64,000 bases of DNA from Frateuria_A yonginensis (GCF_037137055.1 NZ_JBBBNY010000006.1:106088-170087), one strand, 5' to 3'. Positions 27,721 to 37,220 are shown, counted from the stretch's first letter. Translations and numbers: made by a program. The notes: generated by a model not told the origin, from the letters alone.

Positions 27721-28077
27721 TCAGCGAGCCAGGGCCGGCGCGGCGCGGGCGAGTAGGTGCCAAAGGCCGCGCAGCGTGGCGTCCACCGCCTCCCACTGCC
27801 GCCGCTCGAGGGTGAGCTGGTCCCGCCCGCTCGGAGTGATCCGGTAGTACCGGCGACGACGGCCGCTCTCGGCGACCTCCCAGCGCGCCTCGATGTGGCC
27901 CAGCCGCTCGAGCCGGTGCAGCACCGGGTAGAGCATGCCGTCGGTCCACTCCATGTGCCCTCGCGACAGCTCCCGCACCCGCTTCAGGATGGCGTAGCCG
28001 TAGCTGTCCGCCTCGGCCAGGATCGCCAGCACGATCGGCGTCGAGGAAGCGGCCATCAGGTCCTTGCTGATTTCCAT
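27721..28077 (-). CDS. PadR-family transcriptional regulator
   Basis: A 118-residue winged-helix repressor. Family features: TPIVLAILAEADSYGYAILKRV at the recognition helix, LYPVLHRLERLGHIEARWE forming the wing approach, RRRRYYRITPSGRDQL, and the C-terminal dimerisation helix. The length is typical of PadR-s1 proteins. It is first in an operon with the permease-like gene and probably represses it. A perfect 9+9 dyad in its own leader (28119-28141) is the expected operator. The start at 28077 gives the usual N-terminal helix. Confidence 0.9.
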   Translation of the reverse strand: MEISKDLMAASSTPIVLAILAEADSYGYAILKRVRELSRGHMEWTDGMLYPVLHRLERLGHIEARWEVAESGRRRRYYRITPSGRDQLTLERRQWEAVDATLRGLWHLLARAAPALAR

Positions 28078-28118
28078 GGCATCACCCAGGGTCCGGCTGC
28101 GTCGTTACATGGCGCCAC

Positions 28119-28141
28119 CATACATGGTTCTTCCATGTATG
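28119..28141. promoter_or_regulatory. PadR operator (perfect inverted repeat)
   Basis: CATACATGG and CCATGTATG form a perfect 9+9 dyad with the 5-nt spacer TTCTT, 42 bp upstream of the padR-type start. ATGTAT/ATACAT half-sites are the known PadR recognition element. Autorepression is the likely effect. Confidence 0.8.
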
Positions 28142-28237
28142 CAAGCCCAACGGCGTCCGGACCGAACGCGGCCGCTCCATCCCGTGGCCTGCCGGAGACC
28201 GGCATGCACCCGGTGGAACGGCTCCCGCGGCTTGCTC

Positions 28238-28800
28238 CTACACCTGCGCTTGTGCGGTGGTTGCGGAGCGGCTCGCCGGCACGTGCAGGCCCCGCGCGAG
28301 GAAACGTTCGACCTGCTCGAACGGGATCCGGTCGCCGGCATCGCCGCCGCAGTAGGCCTCGACCAGGTTGCCCTGCTCGTCGATGAGGAAGTCCGCCGGC
28401 ATCAGGTTGGTCGTGTTCAGGCCCGCCAGGCCAACGATACGCAACCCTCTGACCATGCTCGGCACACGGGTGACGATGCCCTTGAGCTTGCGCCACAGCG
28501 ACCGCTCGATGCCGTAGACCTCGTGCGCATGTGAGGTCGGGTCCGCCACGACGGCGAAGGGCCGCGGCTTGTGCGTGACGAAACGCTGCACCGCTTCGGG
28601 TGGAGGTGAACACGGCGACGATGTCCAGGCCGAGCGCACCAAGCGCCGGGTAGCGGTTGGTCAGATCGTGGATGCGTAAGCCGCATGGCGAAAGAAGCAG
28701 AGCAGCGTTCGGCGGCCGTCCTTCCCGATCTCGACCCGCTCGCCGTAGATGTCCACGAAGAGCGCAGCAAGGGCGCCTTGGCAGGTGCGCGCAGTCTCAT
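28238..28800 (-). pseudogene. Peroxiredoxin-like (AhpC/TSA) protein, active site deleted
   Basis: The gene starts at the ATG at 28800 and reads in pieces: MRLRAPAKAP; then, after a frameshift, IYGERVEIGKDGRRTLLCFF; a gap of about 16 nt; LDIVAVFTSTR; and, from about 28610, QRFVTHKPRPFAVVADP through LMPADFLIDEQGNLVEAYCG to the end. The segment following FFRHAA should carry the family CPxC(N) active site, but the DNA jumps straight to the next helix. Besides the deletion there are at least two frame changes. As read, the product cannot be a working peroxidase. The downstream half is well preserved. Confidence 0.7.
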
Positions 28801-29040
28801 CGGATCCCCCTGGCGTGAAAGCGGCACACGCTTGCAACCGCGTGCACTCGGCACGGTAAATGCCCGGAAGCCGGCTGGCGGTTGTGAGCCCGTCTGCCGG
28901 CGGAGCCCCTCACGGCGGTCCCCAAATCCGCCTCACCGCAGGGACACCCTCGCTTAACCACCGGTTTCCTAGCGTGATCTGCCGCGGCCGGAGACCGCCT
29001 ACAGCGGCCGCGGCCGTATCGCCCCACGCAGGAGAAACGC

Positions 29041-29481
29041 ATGAAGCTCGCACTGCCCACCCCTTTGGCCATGGGCGCATTCGCGGCCCTCGTGGCAAGC
29101 ACCGTCGCCTTCGGGCAACCGGCCACACCCGCACAGCAGGCCTCGGCTTCGACCGCGGGGCAGTCCACCGCCAGTCCCAAGGCGGACAACTCCCGCATGA
29201 ATCGCCGCGACCGCAGCGATGCCGCGGTCACGCCCATGAAGCAATCCAACAGCTCCGCCGCAGTCGACCTGGTGGCGCGGGTGCGCCAGGCCATCGTCCA
29301 CGACGACAGTCTTTCGGTGAAGGCGCACAACGTGAAGGTGGTCGCCAACGGCGGTGTGGTGACCTTGCGCGGACCGGTCGCCAATGCGCAGGAGAAGGCA
29401 CGCGTCGAACGGGATGTCGCCGGCGTCCGCGGCGTGACGCGCGTCGACAACCAGCTCGACATCGACACCGATACCGATTGA
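29041..29481 (+). CDS. BON-domain secreted protein
   Basis: A 146-residue exported protein with a signal peptide (residues 1-25), a low-complexity linker of Ala, Ser, Thr and Gln (26-75), and a single C-terminal BON domain (about 77-143: AIVHDDSLSVKAHNVKVVAN, TLRGPVANAQEKARVERDVA). BON domains bind phospholipid; OsmY-type members protect the periplasm during osmotic stress. The ATG at 29041 follows CAGGAGAAA. The next gene starts 11 bp after its stop with its own GAGGAGA site, so the two form an operon with a stress role. Confidence 0.85.
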   Translation: MKLALPTPLAMGAFAALVASTVAFGQPATPAQQASASTAGQSTASPKADNSRMNRRDRSDAAVTPMKQSNSSAAVDLVARVRQAIVHDDSLSVKAHNVKVVANGGVVTLRGPVANAQEKARVERDVAGVRGVTRVDNQLDIDTDTD

Positions 29482-29492
29482 GGAGAACACCC

Positions 29493-30059
29493 ATGTACGC
29501 ATCCGTCTTCTGTACCGTCGCCGGCCAGGACAACGCCGAAGAGATCGTCAGCGACCTGAAGGACGCCGGCTTCTCCGGCAACGACATCTCCGTGCTGATG
29601 CAGGATCGCCGCGGCACGCGCGAATTCGCCACCGAGCAGAACACCAAGGCACCGGAAGGCGCCACCACCGGGGGCGTCGCCGGCATGGGCGTCGGCGCGG
29701 GCCTGGGCTGGCTGGTGGGTATCGGCACGCTCGCCATCCCCGGCATCGGCCCATTCATCGCGGCCGGCCCGATCATGGCCGCGCTCGGCGGCGCAGCGAT
29801 CGGCGGCGCCACCGGCGGCATCGTCGGCGCGCTGATCGGCCTGGGGATCCCGGAAGTGGAGGCCAAGCACTACGACGAGCGCGTGCGCGAGGGACGCGCG
29901 CTGGTGACCGTGCACACCGAGGACATGGCCGAGCGCGATCGCGCCCGCGCGATCTTCGAACGCCACGGCGCCGAGGACATCTCGACCGGCACCGGCGCAG
30001 GCCTGGGCGCCACCCGCGGCAGCACCGGCACCAACCTCAACACCGGCCCGCGCTACTGA
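29493..30059 (+). CDS. General-stress (YflT/GS17M-like) glycine-zipper protein
   Basis: A 188-residue protein: an N-terminal YflT-like alpha/beta domain (YASVFCTVAGQDNAEEIVSD, then LKDAGFSGNDISVLMQD), a central Gly/Ala/Ile-rich double hydrophobic stretch (about 62-115), a second alpha/beta part (REGRALVTVHTEDM) and a Gly/Thr-rich tail. It is paralogous to the protein at 7098, with better conserved Gly-zipper repeats. Co-transcribed with the BON gene upstream. A hairpin follows the stop at 30076. Function unknown; related proteins rise under heat and osmotic stress. Confidence 0.78.
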   Translation: MYASVFCTVAGQDNAEEIVSDLKDAGFSGNDISVLMQDRRGTREFATEQNTKAPEGATTGGVAGMGVGAGLGWLVGIGTLAIPGIGPFIAAGPIMAALGGAAIGGATGGIVGALIGLGIPEVEAKHYDERVREGRALVTVHTEDMAERDRARAIFERHGAEDISTGTGAGLGATRGSTGTNLNTGPRY

Positions 30060-30688
30060 GCCATGTAGTGCCTCCGTCGAAGGCCGGCCTGTCCGGCCTT
30101 CGACGTGTCCGGGCCACGCGTCTCCTGCCGGTGGCCGTCTGCCGCCCAGGCTCGCCGCGCCGTGCGCAAGCAGTCGCAGAACGCCCCTGCTGTAGCGGCT
30201 CGAGTGCAGCTTCGGGCTGCTGTCCATGGTGGTCACGCGTAGCCGTTGCACCGCGGATGGATCGCCTCAGCCGCCCGGCGATGAGCGCCGAGCGGCGGAT
30301 GCGCGCGAACCGCTGCACGCCGGCCCGCATTCGTCGTCCCGACGGCGGCTGCCTGCCCGGAATCCGGCACGGCCGCGTCGTGCATCCCGAGGGCGTCGGC
30401 GGGTGCCGGACCATGCGGCTGACCACGCGGTGAGGAAACCAGAGCCCTTCGGCTTCGGACGTCCATCCGGCCAGGCGTCGGATCGTGATCCGTGCCTCGT
30501 TTTCTGCGGGGCGGATTCACGGATCCGCAACGCGATTCTGCCTACGGTCGAACCACCACCCGGTAGGGGCCGACAGCGACGTCGGGGCCGGGTGCCATCG
30601 GGGGATTGCAGTCCATCTTCGGAAGATCCGCATCCTGCCCTCCACCTGCGGCAGCCGTGAACGCGCTGCCACCGTCAGAGGATCACGC
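30060..30688. other. Intergenic region, 629 bp
   Basis: Lies between the stress operon and the second S8 protease. It holds the hairpin at 30076-30104. The open frames here (for example the minus-strand frame from 30426) have Arg-rich out-of-frame composition and no ribosome site, and I see no RNA gene. The protease promoter should lie in the last 150 bp; no clear -35/-10 pair was found. Confidence 0.4.
30076..30104 (+). terminator. Hairpin after the stress operon
   Basis: A perfect 12-bp stem (GTCGAAGGCCGG / CCGGCCTTCGAC) with loop CCTGT, 17 bp past the stop. No T-tract. Confidence 0.55.
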
Positions 30689-32341
30689 ATGCACCATCGT
30701 TTTGGCTTCAAGGCGCTGCTCGGCGCCTCCATCGCTCTTGCGCTCTCGGTTTCGGCCCATGCCGCCGACGCGCCGCCGACCAGCACCCGCTACAACATCA
30801 GTTCGCTCAGTGACGGCGGGCAGTACGACCGCTTCATCGTCACCTATCGCGAGGGGAGCACCGAACGCGCCGATCGCGCCGCGGCCGCGCAGAACATCCA
30901 GGCCGCCATCAGCCGCGCCGGCCTGGCGCAGGCGGCCGCCGGCCGCGCCGCGCCCCGCGCCATCTACCAGCGCAAGCTCGCCGTCGGGTCGGACCTCGTG
31001 CGCACGTCGCGCAAGCTCGACAAGGCCGAGGCGGTCGCGCTGATCAAGCAGATCGCCGCCGACCCGGCCGTGGCCAGCGTCGCGCCCGACGTGCTGCGCC
31101 ACCCGGTGCGCGACATCGCCGCGCCCAGGTCGCTGCAGCCGGCCACCTTCGTGCCGAGCGACACCTACTACGGCAACTACCAGTGGGACCTGAAGGCGCC
31201 CGACGGTTCGGTCACCGCGTTCGGCCACCCCGACTACGGCGGCAGCAACGTCAACAGCGCCTGGGACCTGGCTGACGGCACCGGCATCGTGATCGCCGTG
31301 CTGGATACCGGCATCACCAGCCACGTGGACGTGGACACCTCGCTGGCCGACGCCGGCTACGACCTCATCACCGACTCGCTGGTCTCGGGTCGGTCGACCG
31401 ACGGCCGCGCGCCCGGTGGCTGGGACCTGGGCGACTGGACCACCACCGAGCCGTACCTCTCCGCATGCACCAATGCGAGCAATCCGCCGGAGGACAGCTC
31501 CTGGCACGGCACCCACGTCGCCAGCACGGCGGGCGCGGAGCTCACCAACAACGGCCAGGGCATGGCCGGCATCGCCTACAACGCGAAGATCCTCCCGGTA
31601 CGCGTGCTGGGCCATTGCGGCGGCTACGACAGCGACATCAGCGACGCCATCGTGTGGGCGGCCGGCGGCCATGTGGACGGCGTGCCCGACAACACCCACC
31701 CGGCCCAGGTCATCAACCTGAGCCTCGGCGGCTCGGGCACCTGCTCGTCGACCGATCCGGAAGGCCTGGCCGTGGCCAAGGCGAACAGCCTCGGCGCGGT
31801 GGCGGTGGTCGCTGCCGGCAACTCCAACGCCGATGCGTCCCGCTTCTCGCCGGCCAGCTGCCCCGGCGTGATCACCGTGGCCGCCACCGGCATCACCAGC
31901 CGGCGCGCCTACTACTCCAACTACGGCTCGGCCGTGGAGCTGGCGGCCCCCGGCGGCGGCGTCTACGAGAACGACGGCAGCAGCGGCACGCAGTCCAACG
32001 ACGGCTTCATCTGGCAGGCACTCAACAGCGGCAAGACCACCCCGGTGCCGAACGACAGCACCTACGGCGGCTACGCGGGCACCTCGCAGGCCACGCCGCA
32101 CGTCGCCGGCGCGGTGGCGCTGATGCAGAGCGCACGCCTGGCCTCCGGCCAGTCCCTGCTGACGCCCAGCGCGGTGCTGAACATCCTGCAGAGCACTGCC
32201 TATGCGCCCAGCGTGAAGCCGTCGCGACGCGCCTCGATCGGCGCAGGCATCCTGGATGCCCATGCCGCGGTGCAGGCCGCGGTCGGCGCTGGCACGGCCA
32301 GCGCGACCACCGCGTCGGGCACCGGCCACGGCGGCCGCTGA
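30689..32341 (+). CDS. Secreted subtilisin-like serine protease (S8 family), copy 2
   Basis: A 550-residue exported protease, closely similar along its whole length to the copy at 5235 (shared LGASIALALS signal core, YDRFIVTYR propeptide motif, PGGWDLGDWTTTEP insert). Triad: Asp206 (AVLDTGI), His273 (SSWHGTHVAST), Ser466 (AGTSQATPH), with oxyanion Asn378 (AAGNSN). It differs in the C-terminus, which has a short Ala/Ser/Thr/Gly tail (TASATTASGTGHGGR) in place of FTPHGH. The start at 30689 (GAGGATC upstream) gives the signal peptide. A strong terminator follows. Probably a gene duplicate kept for nutrition from protein. Confidence 0.93.
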   Translation: MHHRFGFKALLGASIALALSVSAHAADAPPTSTRYNISSLSDGGQYDRFIVTYREGSTERADRAAAAQNIQAAISRAGLAQAAAGRAAPRAIYQRKLAVGSDLVRTSRKLDKAEAVALIKQIAADPAVASVAPDVLRHPVRDIAAPRSLQPATFVPSDTYYGNYQWDLKAPDGSVTAFGHPDYGGSNVNSAWDLADGTGIVIAVLDTGITSHVDVDTSLADAGYDLITDSLVSGRSTDGRAPGGWDLGDWTTTEPYLSACTNASNPPEDSSWHGTHVASTAGAELTNNGQGMAGIAYNAKILPVRVLGHCGGYDSDISDAIVWAAGGHVDGVPDNTHPAQVINLSLGGSGTCSSTDPEGLAVAKANSLGAVAVVAAGNSNADASRFSPASCPGVITVAATGITSRRAYYSNYGSAVELAAPGGGVYENDGSSGTQSNDGFIWQALNSGKTTPVPNDSTYGGYAGTSQATPHVAGAVALMQSARLASGQSLLTPSAVLNILQSTAYAPSVKPSRRASIGAGILDAHAAVQAAVGAGTASATTASGTGHGGR

Positions 32342-32375
32342 CGCGCGACCGGAAAGCATCTCCGTGGAAGACGAA

Positions 32376-32402
32376 GGAGGCGGCGGAGCCGCCTCCTTTT
32401 TT
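32376..32402 (+). terminator. Rho-independent terminator after S8 protease copy 2
   Basis: A 9-bp stem (GGAGGCGGC / GCCGCCTCC), 3-nt loop and six T, 34 bp past the stop. Confidence 0.88.
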
Positions 32403-32407
32403 GCACC

Positions 32408-34753
32408 TCAGGGGCCGCGCTCGACACCGGCCATGCCGCCGCCCGGGAGGCCGTTGTCGCGACGCCACGCCTCCAGCAGCGCGCGCTGCCGCTCGCGATG
32501 CGCCCGTGCCATCCGGTCCAGCGCCTGGAAGCGCGGATCGGTGCGCAGGTGCGCGTAGAGCGGGTCGTGTCCGGCGAGGTACCACCAGCGGTAGAGCTGG
32601 CCGTTCTCGACGCTGTAGCGCAGTTCCTGCAGCACCTGGTCATCGTCGCCCAGCACGGCGAACGCCGCGGCGCGTTCGCGGCTGAACCAGTGGCGGGCGC
32701 GCCCGATGCCGTGCGCATCCAGCAGCGCAAGGGTGGAACGGGCCAGCTGCCGCCCCTTCCCGGCTTGGCCGTCGAGCACCAGCGCATGGGCGTACACCAG
32801 TGCGTAGCCGCGGTACGCCATCGGCAACGGGTTGTGGTGTGCGTCCTGCACCGACTGCAGGCGGCGCAGCGTGGGCCGCCATCGCCCGGTCACCACGGCC
32901 GCATCGCGCACGGCCTGCGCCTTCGCGGCCTGCGGGCCCTGGTCGGACCACTGCCCGGCCGGCAGGGCCCCCAGCGCACCGGCCGCGCCCAGCCGGTCGC
33001 CTCGGTACTGGGCGAGTTCCACCGTCGCCTGCAGCGGTGCATCGGGGCCGAGCACGGATCGCGCCGCCGCCGGGTCGCCGAGGTCGAGGTAGATGTCGCG
33101 AGCCAGCGCCCTCGCCTCCAGCGAGCGCGGCTCGGCCGCGATCGCCTGCTCGACCAGTTGCGCGGCCTCGGCGAACTCGCCGCTGTATTCCCACTTGGAG
33201 TAGGCCAGCTGGTAGAGCGCCGGCGGGTAGTGCGGACGGATCCGCAGCGCCTGGCGCACGAGCCGGTCGTGCTCGGCAACGTCGCTGCGCACGACCATGA
33301 CCAGGAACGCCTGGGTCAGGCACAGTTCGGGATCGAGCGGGTCGATCCGCCGCGCGCGTTCGATCGTCTCGATCGCCTCGCCCACGCGCGCCTGGCGGAA
33401 CAGGAAGCCGGCGTAGTGCGCATACCCGGGACCGTCGTTGGGCGCCAGCGCCAGGCCCTTGCGATACAGCACATCGGCCTCCGCCGGATCGCGCGCGAAG
33501 CGTGCCCGCGCAGCCCATGCCTCGCCCAGCATGGGGTCCAGCGCCAGCGCCCGGTCGATCGCCTGGCGCGCCTCCGCCATCGTTCCGGGCGGCGGTGTCA
33601 TCGCCACATCGGCCTGCCGCAGGAGGGCCTGGCCCAACCCCAGATAGGCACGGGCGAACCCCGGCTCCAGGATGGTCGCCCGGCGGAACAGCTCGGCCGC
33701 TTCCGCGGCGTTGGCGGCGTCGCCCCTGGCGAGGCGCTGCCGGCCGCGCGTGAAGACCGCGTACGCATCCAGGCGCAACCCATCGGCCGGTGCGTCCCTG
33801 GCCTTGGCGTCCAGCCGCAGGTGCAGCGCACCGGCCACGTCCCGAAGCACGGTGTTGCGGATGGCTGCCAGCTCGGTCACCGGCCGGTCGAGCGTGGCGG
33901 TCCAAAGCCGCCGCCCGGAGGATGCATCGACCAGCTGCAGCGCCACCCGCAGCCGTCCCGGCGCCCGCGTCGCCTGTCCACGCAGCAGGTAGCGCGCGTG
34001 GAGGCGATCGCCTGCCGAACGCGGGGCGACGCCGGGATCGGCCATGCCGGCGGTCGAGGTGCCGGCGACCACGACCAGACCCGGCAGCCGGGAGAGCTGG
34101 TGCCGAAGGAGGTCGGTCATGCCCTGCGCCAGCAGCACGCCGTCCTCGTCGGTGGCCGCCGGTTGCAACGGCAGGACGGCAAGCGTGGGCGGTGGCCGGG
34201 CGACCGGCACCGGTGCGGCACTGCGGCGCCACCCGAGCAGCACGGCCAGGGCTGCCAGCAGCACGAGCAGGAGCGGCGCCAGGCGCCACGCGCGGCCGTG
34301 CCTGCGCACGCCCGGCCGGTCCGCCACGACGTCCCGGTGCACTTCCCGCCCGTCGGACGAGTTTGGCGGCGTCAGCGGACCGAGCGGCTCGACCTGCGCG
34401 ATCAGGCGATAGCCCTTGGTCGGCACCGTGGCGATGTAGGTCGGCGCGCGGGCGTCGTCGCCGAGCGCGCGGCGCAGTTGGGCGATGCAGCGGTAGACCG
34501 GGTTGTCGCCCATCGGCCGCCCCTGCCACACCGCTTCGATCAGCTCGCTCGCGCTGACCACGTGTCCCGGATGGCGCGCCAGGTACATCAGCACGGCCAT
34601 CGCCTTGGGCTCGAGCGCGACTTCGCGGTCGGGCAGCACGACGCGGTCGAGGTCGGCTTCCACGCGGCAGCCGCCGATGCGTACGCGCGGCGCGTCGGCC
34701 CGGCCTGCCGGGCTGGCGGACGCAAGCAATGCGGTGGTGTCCACCTTGTCCAT
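32408..34753 (-). CDS. CadC-like membrane regulator (winged helix, membrane helix, TPR)
   Basis: A 781-residue one-component regulator. Residues 25-120 form an OmpR/PhoB-type winged helix (ALEPKAMAVLMYLARHPG, ELIEAVWQG, PTYIATVPTKGYRLIA). One membrane helix lies at about 158-174. The periplasmic part starts with a TolB-like segment (LAVLPLQPAATDEDG) and continues as many TPR repeats (residues 340-760). It would sense a periplasmic signal and bind DNA from the membrane. It is divergent from the secreted protein at 34990, a possible target. Very common in Xanthomonadales. Confidence 0.85.
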   Translation of the reverse strand: MDKVDTTALLASASPAGRADAPRVRIGGCRVEADLDRVVLPDREVALEPKAMAVLMYLARHPGHVVSASELIEAVWQGRPMGDNPVYRCIAQLRRALGDDARAPTYIATVPTKGYRLIAQVEPLGPLTPPNSSDGREVHRDVVADRPGVRRHGRAWRLAPLLLVLLAALAVLLGWRRSAAPVPVARPPPTLAVLPLQPAATDEDGVLLAQGMTDLLRHQLSRLPGLVVVAGTSTAGMADPGVAPRSAGDRLHARYLLRGQATRAPGRLRVALQLVDASSGRRLWTATLDRPVTELAAIRNTVLRDVAGALHLRLDAKARDAPADGLRLDAYAVFTRGRQRLARGDAANAAEAAELFRRATILEPGFARAYLGLGQALLRQADVAMTPPPGTMAEARQAIDRALALDPMLGEAWAARARFARDPAEADVLYRKGLALAPNDGPGYAHYAGFLFRQARVGEAIETIERARRIDPLDPELCLTQAFLVMVVRSDVAEHDRLVRQALRIRPHYPPALYQLAYSKWEYSGEFAEAAQLVEQAIAAEPRSLEARALARDIYLDLGDPAAARSVLGPDAPLQATVELAQYRGDRLGAAGALGALPAGQWSDQGPQAAKAQAVRDAAVVTGRWRPTLRRLQSVQDAHHNPLPMAYRGYALVYAHALVLDGQAGKGRQLARSTLALLDAHGIGRARHWFSRERAAAFAVLGDDDQVLQELRYSVENGQLYRWWYLAGHDPLYAHLRTDPRFQALDRMARAHRERQRALLEAWRRDNGLPGGGMAGVERGP

Positions 34754-34989
34754 TGCCCAACTCCCGATCGCCGCCGCACCTTAGACCTTTCGACACGGCA
34801 TCGCCAGCAGCCTCCTCCAGAAAAGCTCCAGAAAAACCGAAGGACCTTCGCGCGGGCGGCGACCAAGACTGCGCGATCCGGTCTGCGGACGCCTGTCCGA
34901 TCCACGGCCGGGCCCGTCGCCGGGCACGGTCGCCGCGGCGATACCGGGGCTCCGCCCCGTCCCTTTGTCTGGAGAAGGAGAGCACGCAC

Positions 34990-35541
34990 ATGAGAAGCGC
35001 ACTGAAAACACGCCCCGCCGCCCCGCGGCCGGCAGCGAACGCGGCGATGGGCACCGGCGGCAACGGCAACGCGGCTTCACGGCACGCGCGCAGCCGCGCC
35101 CTGCTGACCGGCTCGGCCGCACTGGTGCTGGCATTGTGCCTGCCCGGGCTGGCGCTCGCCGCCACCTGCAGCAACGCCACGCTGAAGGGTCGTTACACCT
35201 TCGCGACCAGCGGGTTCACGCGGCCGCCGTTCACACCGCCCGGCACACCGTGGGTGCCCAAGGCGATCGTCGAAACCCTGCGCTTCGATGGAGCCGGCGG
35301 CGTGACGGCCCTCTCCTTCACGGCGGCCAACCCGTTCGGCGACCTGGGCATCACCGTCCAGGGAACGAACACTGCCGGCACCTATGCGGTGCAGCCGGAC
35401 TGCAACGGCACCGTGCAGTTCGCGGACACGAACGCCACCGCCTTCGCCATCCACCTCGGCCCGTGGGGCAACACCATCTACATGATCCAGACCAACCCGA
35501 ACAACAACGTGTTCGAGGGCGTGGCCAAGCGCAGCTGGTGA
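34990..35541 (+). CDS. Secreted hypothetical protein with long N-region
   Basis: A 183-residue protein. The start at 34990 follows GGAGAAGGAG and gives an unusual 36-residue positively charged N-region before the hydrophobic core (LLTGSAALVLALCLPGLALA), so export would use a long signal peptide; an ATG at 35047 is an alternative. The mature 120 residues start with ATCSNATLKGRYTFATSG, a motif seen in small secreted proteins whose Cys pairs with the one in QPDCNGTV. Beta-rich; no enzyme motif. Divergent from the CadC-like gene. Confidence 0.65.
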   Translation: MRSALKTRPAAPRPAANAAMGTGGNGNAASRHARSRALLTGSAALVLALCLPGLALAATCSNATLKGRYTFATSGFTRPPFTPPGTPWVPKAIVETLRFDGAGGVTALSFTAANPFGDLGITVQGTNTAGTYAVQPDCNGTVQFADTNATAFAIHLGPWGNTIYMIQTNPNNNVFEGVAKRSW

Positions 35542-35570
35542 ATCGCCCGGCGCAGGCGCTTCGGCCCGGG

Positions 35571-35600
35571 TTCGCCCGGCGGCGGGTGCCGCCGGGCGAA
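35571..35600. terminator. Bidirectional hairpin between convergent genes
   Basis: A perfect 13-bp stem (TTCGCCCGGCGGC / GCCGCCGGGCGAA) with loop GGGT, between the stops at 35541 and 35607. Confidence 0.6.
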
Positions 35601-35606
35601 GTCATC

Positions 35607-37220
35607 TTACAGGCTCGCGTTGAGGTTGCCGACGATGATGCTGCCGAAGCCGCTGGCATAGTCCCAGCCGGTCCCAGCGGATTCGCCGCCGTTGCTGCCG
35701 GAGGTCACGTCGTGGTACACGCTCGACGGAACCTGGTACAGGTGCGGACCGGCGAAGCCGAGCGACGCATGCCCGGCCAGCATGCGCGCCCAGGTCGCGG
35801 CGAACAGCGGGGCCGAGAGGCTGGTGCCGCCGTACTGGGCATTGCTGCCGTTGACGATGATCACCGCACCGGAGTTCGGATCGGCATCGAACGCCACGTC
35901 GGCGACGTCACGGGTGCTGCCGCCGCCCTGGGTCTGCCAGCTCGGCTTGGGCTCGACCGTGCTCGGGCTGCCGCCTGCCTTGCTCCACAGCGTCTCGCTG
36001 GCCCAGCTGTTGTTGCTGCCGGTACCGAGCGTGGTGCCGCTGACCGCCACCACGTAGGGCGAGCTGGCCGGGTAGCTCGGTGTCGTTCCGCGCGGGCTGC
36101 CGCCGCACTCGTTGGAGCCGTCGTCGCCGGTGGACACCGAGAAGGTCTGCCCCTGCGCCACCGCGACCGCGAAGATCTGGTCGTCCGCCGCCATCGAGCC
36201 GTCCTGGTAGGCGTAGGTCTCGCACTCGCCCAGGGACACGTTGATGACGCGCGCCTGGTTGTCGCTGACCGCGCGGTTGTAGGCGGTGGTGAGCGCACTG
36301 TTGCTGAGCGAGGTGGCGGTGTAGAAGATCAGCTTGCCCACGCCGCCGGACATGCCGACGATGTCCTGGCTGTCCAGGTCCCACTCGGCCGTGCCGCTGG
36401 TGTCGGTACCGGCGGGGCCGGCCACCACCACCTGCGTGTTGACCGCCGGCAGCCCGTTCCTGCTGGTGAAGCTCGCCAGGTCGTTGAGCGGCTGCGTCAT
36501 GTCGCCGTCGCTGATGATGCCCACCGTCACGGTCGATGCGGTCGGCGTGCCGCCGGCGTTGTAGATGGTCGGGAAGGTGGTCGGGTTGTGGCCGGTGATG
36601 GTGCCGGCGCCACCGCCGCCGCTGCCCGGCTTGCCGGCCGTGCGGATCATGGTGTGCGCATGCGAGACCGTCTGCAGGCCGAGCACCGACAGCACCGTAC
36701 CGGCGAGTGCGGCCGGCACCTTGGCATCGTCGATGTTGGCGTAGGCGGCATGGCCTTCACTGTCGTGCGCATGGATCAGGCGGGTGGCGAAGGCGGTCTG
36801 CGCGCCGGCGGCGGTGCCATCGGCGGAGACCATCAGCCGGTTCGGCGCCACGGTGATGTGCGTGAAGCCGGCCTTGGCCAGGTAGTCGACCACCGCCTGC
36901 ACCTGCGCGTCGCTGGGCGCGAAGTTCGCCGCCACGTCCTGCGGCAGCAGCGTCGCCCCGTAGGTGGAACTGTGCGGGTTGTGCGCGTCGGCGATGAACG
37001 CATCGAGCACCGCCCGGTTCTGCAGCTTGAGCGCCACATCGATATGGATCGGCATCCCGGGCTCGGCCAGGTCCTTTGCGGAAGCCGTCGCCGCCAGCGC
37101 GTGCGCATGCGTCGCGGTGGCGACCCAGGCGTTGCCGCCGGCGGCCGCCTGCACTGGCATGGCCATCGAGCCCAGCGCTGCCCCCAAGGCCAGGCACAAC
37201 ATCGAAATCTTCGTCTGCAT
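35607..37220 (-). CDS. Sedolisin (S53) serine-carboxyl peptidase, secreted
   Basis: A 537-residue exported acid-active protease. Signal peptide 1-26 (ends QAA). A pro-kumamolisin activation domain fills residues 55-195. The catalytic domain then shows the S53 set: Glu279 and Asp283 (TAEWDLDSQD, the E-x-x-x-D pair), oxyanion Asp366 (STGDDGSNECGG) and nucleophile Ser467 (YGGTSLSAP). The calcium-site region is near the C-terminus (NGGESAGTGWDYASGFGSI). Start at 37220, after GGGAGAG; the longer frame is Arg-rich and unlikely. Expected to digest proteins outside the cell at low pH. Confidence 0.92.
   Translation of the reverse strand: MQTKISMLCLALGAALGSMAMPVQAAAGGNAWVATATHAHALAATASAKDLAEPGMPIHIDVALKLQNRAVLDAFIADAHNPHSSTYGATLLPQDVAANFAPSDAQVQAVVDYLAKAGFTHITVAPNRLMVSADGTAAGAQTAFATRLIHAHDSEGHAAYANIDDAKVPAALAGTVLSVLGLQTVSHAHTMIRTAGKPGSGGGGAGTITGHNPTTFPTIYNAGGTPTASTVTVGIISDGDMTQPLNDLASFTSRNGLPAVNTQVVVAGPAGTDTSGTAEWDLDSQDIVGMSGGVGKLIFYTATSLSNSALTTAYNRAVSDNQARVINVSLGECETYAYQDGSMAADDQIFAVAVAQGQTFSVSTGDDGSNECGGSPRGTTPSYPASSPYVVAVSGTTLGTGSNNSWASETLWSKAGGSPSTVEPKPSWQTQGGGSTRDVADVAFDADPNSGAVIIVNGSNAQYGGTSLSAPLFAATWARMLAGHASLGFAGPHLYQVPSSVYHDVTSGSNGGESAGTGWDYASGFGSIIVGNLNASL

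Noticed and set aside
30110..30440. Possible small gene or mobile remnant in the 629-bp gap
   Set aside because: Frames on both strands lack start signals and have out-of-frame composition; no terminal repeats or transposase motifs.
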